Shown: in pieces, positions 58,902 to 59,261 of the stretch
How the letters are laid out: the number at the start of each line of letters is the position of its first letter
Position numbering within the stretch: position 1 is the first letter of the stretch
Assembly (NCBI GenBank): GCA_031549535.1
Contig: JAVBPP010000004.1
Location: forward strand, 1 to 59,261
Direction: 5' to 3'
Origin: JAVBPP01 sp031549535
GTDB taxonomy: Bacteria > Bacillota > Clostridia > Oscillospirales > Acutalibacteraceae
DNA length: 59,261 nt
Program-made: the position numbers and the translations under genes
Notes under the pieces: generated by a model
Seen by the model: only the letters and a program-made list of their open reading frames with translations
Database searches by the model: none
What the model was told of the DNA's origin: nothing

Positions 58902-58926
58902 TACCGCTATCCATTTAGTCCGTCAA
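58898..58926 (-). promoter_or_regulatory. Promoter of the esterase gene
   Basis: On the minus strand, TTGACG (58926-58921), a 17-base spacer and TATACT (58903-58898), 79 bases before the ATG. Confidence 0.75.
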
Positions 58927-59152
58927 TAAAAGTACAATTTTCTCGAGAACGTGCTGTTATTGATTGCGCCCATCAAAGCGGGGTAGCTCGCTTTTTATGT
59001 AATGATTCGTATAGGCTCGCTGTCTTTTTTCTGTTATACTAAGAAATAAAAAAGCACTTGAAGCTGTCGTAATACCAATATCCAAAGAAAGCGTAGATAA
59101 AAATCTGTGAAAAAGCCATGCAGCAAAGCTTTTTCTTGATTTTTTATGACGC
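58927..59152. other. Gap with no assigned gene
   Basis: Nothing convincing was found between the esterase promoter and the tandem repeats at the window end. An open frame on the minus strand (59235-58957) exists but lacks a ribosome site and reads through the repeat array. An AT-rich stretch near 59030-59050 could hold a promoter. Confidence 0.4.
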
Positions 59153-59261
59153 TTTAAACTGTACCCTATAAACCGGACAGCCCCGGTTTTCAGAACCCTA
59201 TAAACCAGACGAAGCGGTTTACAAAAACCCCGCACCCCGGACAGGAGAGTTTTGAAAACCC
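59153..59261 (-). repeat. Degenerate tandem array of about 32 bp units, cut by the window edge
   Basis: Units begin near 59153, 59187, 59218 and 59250 (spacing 34, 31 and 32). CCCTATAAACCGGAC (59164-59178) and CCCTATAAACCAGAC (59196-59210) are the best-conserved parts. TTTTCAGAACCC, TTTACAAAAACCC and TTTTGAAAACCC recur at the unit starts. The last unit is truncated. Confidence 0.55.

Noticed and set aside
58957..59235. Open frame of 92 codons on the minus strand at the window end
   Set aside because: No ribosome site; it reads through the degenerate tandem repeat and its peptide has no known features. It might be a small gene, but support is too weak.
59153..59261. CRISPR array
   Set aside because: Units differ throughout with no constant repeat and unique spacer structure, and no cas gene is present.

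Overview
This window looks like chromosome from an anaerobic Firmicute of class Clostridia, probably a gut Oscillospirales-type organism. The evidence is a sodium-type V-ATPase operon with Ktr potassium uptake genes, strong AGGAGG-type ribosome binding sites, many TTG starts, a DUF6514 gene, a dgt-dnaG-rpoD operon and many glycan-degrading enzymes. I ran no database search. Names come from recognising families in the translated sequence. The DNA is mostly GC-balanced, with AT-richer stretches at about 17.1-28.9 kb and 55.0-56.6 kb. No phage, plasmid, CRISPR or transposase gene was seen.

Layout. 1-5.9 kb (minus): the 5' end of an unknown gene, then a glycoside operon read as ROK kinase, GH78 rhamnosidase, GmhA-like isomerase, GH2 glycosidase. 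6.1-9.8 kb (plus): a membrane hybrid histidine kinase followed by a BMP-family binding lipoprotein with no transporter. 10.1-14.5 kb (plus): a YetF/DUF4363 pair, then a thioredoxin-reductase-like flavoprotein overlapping a GH3 glycosidase. 14.6-17.1 kb (minus): Asp/Glu racemase, sialic acid lyase and a PflA-like radical SAM enzyme. 17.2-17.5 kb: tRNA-Asp and tRNA-Thr. 18.0-28.7 kb (plus): ktrB, ktrA and nine V-ATPase genes behind a strong promoter and a leader terminator. 28.8-33.1 kb: eutH and a soluble hybrid kinase, converging on a DUF6514 gene. 33.7-39.6 kb (minus): a GPH symporter, a leucine-rich lipoprotein and a GH38 mannosidase. 39.7-43.7 kb (plus): a YtrA-type GntR regulator with an ABC ATPase and a large permease. 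43.9-49.5 kb (plus): an O-antigen-ligase-like protein, a zinc-ribbon membrane protein, serS, pdxK, thyA and folA. 49.6-58.8 kb (minus): a small secreted Cys/His-rich protein, rpoD, dnaG, dgt, yigZ, rpmE, an AT-rich TPR-like membrane protein, a small GNAT-like protein, rluB and an esterase.

How it fits together. The GH2, GH78, GH3 and GH38 enzymes, the sugar symporter, the ROK kinase, the SIS isomerase and the sialic acid lyase suggest growth on host or plant glycans. The Na+ V-ATPase and Ktr genes together would couple sodium and potassium movement. The most unusual non-coding feature is a dispersed family of palindromic repeats with TATTACTCC(T/G)GCA ends. Five copies and one remnant lie between genes. 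Three copies of about 105 bp share a fixed central loop while their arms differ in a pairing-preserving way. A second, unrelated long inverted repeat lies at 9.84-10.0 kb.
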